Part shown: piece after piece, positions 5,758 through 6,635 of the stretch
Layout: each line of letters starts with the position of its first letter
Numbering within the stretch: the stretch's first letter is position 1
NCBI GenBank assembly: GCA_001313065.1
Contig: BBFD01000220.1
Location: 1 to 6,635, forward strand
Direction: 5' to 3'
Origin: Silvimonas sp. JCM 19000
Lineage (GTDB): Bacteria > Pseudomonadota > Gammaproteobacteria > Burkholderiales > Chitinibacteraceae
Length of the DNA stretch: 6,635 nucleotides
Translations under genes and position numbers: made by a program
Notes under the pieces: generated by a model
Seen by the model: only the letters and a program-made list of their open reading frames with translations
Database searches by the model: none
What the model was told of the DNA's origin: nothing

Positions 5758-6635
5758 CTACAAGCTGGCTGAGTTCAACTCGGCCACCTGCGGCGTGCGC
5801 GGGCCACGTGGCTCACGCAAGGCAAACAGCACCCACAGTGCCCCCGTTGCAGCCACCACGCCCGCCAGCACAAATGCGCTGTCAAACTTGCCGGTGTTCT
5901 GCACGATCATGCCGGTGACGATGGGGCCGATGATGCCCGAGATGCTGCCCACCAGATGCACGCAGCCGCTGACCCCGCCCACGCGCGCCGGATGCACCAC
6001 GTCCTGGATGATGGCCCAGTAAATCGAACCGGTGATGTACAGAAAGAACACCGATACCGACATCATTGCCACCGCCGGCACCACGCTGGCGATCGTGCCC
6101 GCCAGCGCCACGCACACCGCGGCGACGCCAAGGCAAGTACTCAAAACGATCTTGCGCGATAACAGCGATTTGCCGGTCAAGCGCAAGATCACATCCGAAA
6201 TCACGCCGCCCAGCGCCAGACCGATAAACCCGACCACCCACGGAATCACAGTGACCAGGCTCATCTGTTTGATATTCAGACCGTGTGCCAGCATCAGATA
6301 GCTGGGAAACCAGGTCAGGAAGAAAAACAGGATGTAGTTGTAGCAGAAGAAGGCGAAGGCAGTGGCCATGATGACCGGCTGTTTGATGTAGTGCAGCAGC
6401 CCGTCGCTAGCCGATGTGACCTGCGGTGCGGCAGGATCGCTGGCTTTCAGGCTTTCGATCAGTTCGCGTTCTTTGGCAGTAACGCGTGTGCTGTCCGCTG
6501 GCTTGTTGGCCACCAACAGAAACCAGACTACGGCCCAGACCAGACCGATGGCGCAGATCACTACAAACGCCTGCCGCCAGCCCAGGCTGACTGCCAGCAT
6601 GCCGACGATGGGCCCGGCCACCGCGCCACCCAGCG
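5758..6635 (-). CDS. MFS transporter, anion:cation symporter type (partial, N-terminus outside window)
   Basis: The C-terminal two thirds (about 291 residues) of a 12-helix inner-membrane transporter; the frame is open through the window end at 6635, so the true start lies outside. It opens LGGAVAGPIVGMLAVSLGWRQ, the typical transmembrane-helix 5 region with the conserved GWR before helix 6, then a central cytoplasmic loop rich in charges (about 50-80) and six hydrophobic segments (for example AFAFFCYNYILFFFLTWFP and PAVAMMSVSVFFLYITGSIYW). It ends EPRGPRTPQVAELNSASL at TAG 5758-5760. The central-loop style and TWFPSYL resemble the ACS family (glucarate, galactonate, hexuronate, phthalate carriers), which proton-couple uptake of organic anions. 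This fits the adjacent FCD-type GntR regulator. The exact substrate cannot be told. Confidence 0.88.
   Translation of the reverse strand, partial: LGGAVAGPIVGMLAVSLGWRQAFVVICAIGLVWAVVWFLLVANKPADSTRVTAKERELIESLKASDPAAPQVTSASDGLLHYIKQPVIMATAFAFFCYNYILFFFLTWFPSYLMLAHGLNIKQMSLVTVIPWVVGFIGLALGGVISDVILRLTGKSLLSRKIVLSTCLGVAAVCVALAGTIASVVPAVAMMSVSVFFLYITGSIYWAIIQDVVHPARVGGVSGCVHLVGSISGIIGPIVTGMIVQNTGKFDSAFVLAGVVAATGALWVLFALREPRGPRTPQVAELNSASL

Overview
The window looks like chromosomal DNA from a GC-rich proteobacterium, most likely a betaproteobacterium. This is a judgement from the character of the HemA and RF1 proteins and the codon usage, not from a database match. No rRNA, tRNA, CRISPR array or insertion sequence was seen.

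Layout. (1) Positions 1-1243, plus strand: the 3' end of one sugar ABC-transporter permease and a complete second permease of the ribose/galactofuranose type, closed by an intrinsic terminator at about 1263-1296. (2) 1415-2104, plus strand: a type II toxin-antitoxin pair, an AbrB/MazE-fold antitoxin and a PIN-domain (VapC-type) toxin. As printed they read as one continuous frame. (3) 2147-4935, plus strand: a housekeeping cluster of hemA (glutamyl-tRNA reductase, first committed step of C5 tetrapyrrole synthesis), a GNAT acetyltransferase and prfA (peptide chain release factor 1), tightly packed and probably cotranscribed from a TATAAT promoter at 2113. (4) 4945-6635, minus strand: a FadR-type GntR regulator and, upstream of it in its own direction, an MFS transporter of the anion:cation symporter type cut by the window end. 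A long hairpin separates them, and they probably form a carboxylate or sugar-acid uptake and control module.

The most striking property is not a new system but broken reading frames. Seven single-base frameshifts can be placed with confidence: about 52-55, 341-346, 733-736, 1177-1182, 2661-2666, 3915-3920 and 4851. An eighth is likely at 1651-1657 and would explain the apparent antitoxin-toxin fusion. Seven of the eight lie in G or T runs of 4-7 bases, and the other is a lost C. Two of the affected genes, hemA and prfA, are expected to be essential. Undoing each shift restores family-length proteins (417 aa HemA, 358 aa RF1, 343 aa permease, 82 aa antitoxin, 154 aa toxin). The simplest reading is uncorrected homopolymer sequencing error, so apparent pseudogenes or fusions here should not be taken at face value. 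The two minus-strand genes show no such breaks.

I found no convincing evidence of a previously undescribed system. The items most worth a second look are the toxin-antitoxin junction, the acetyltransferase coupled to prfA, and the extended inverted repeat in front of the GntR gene.
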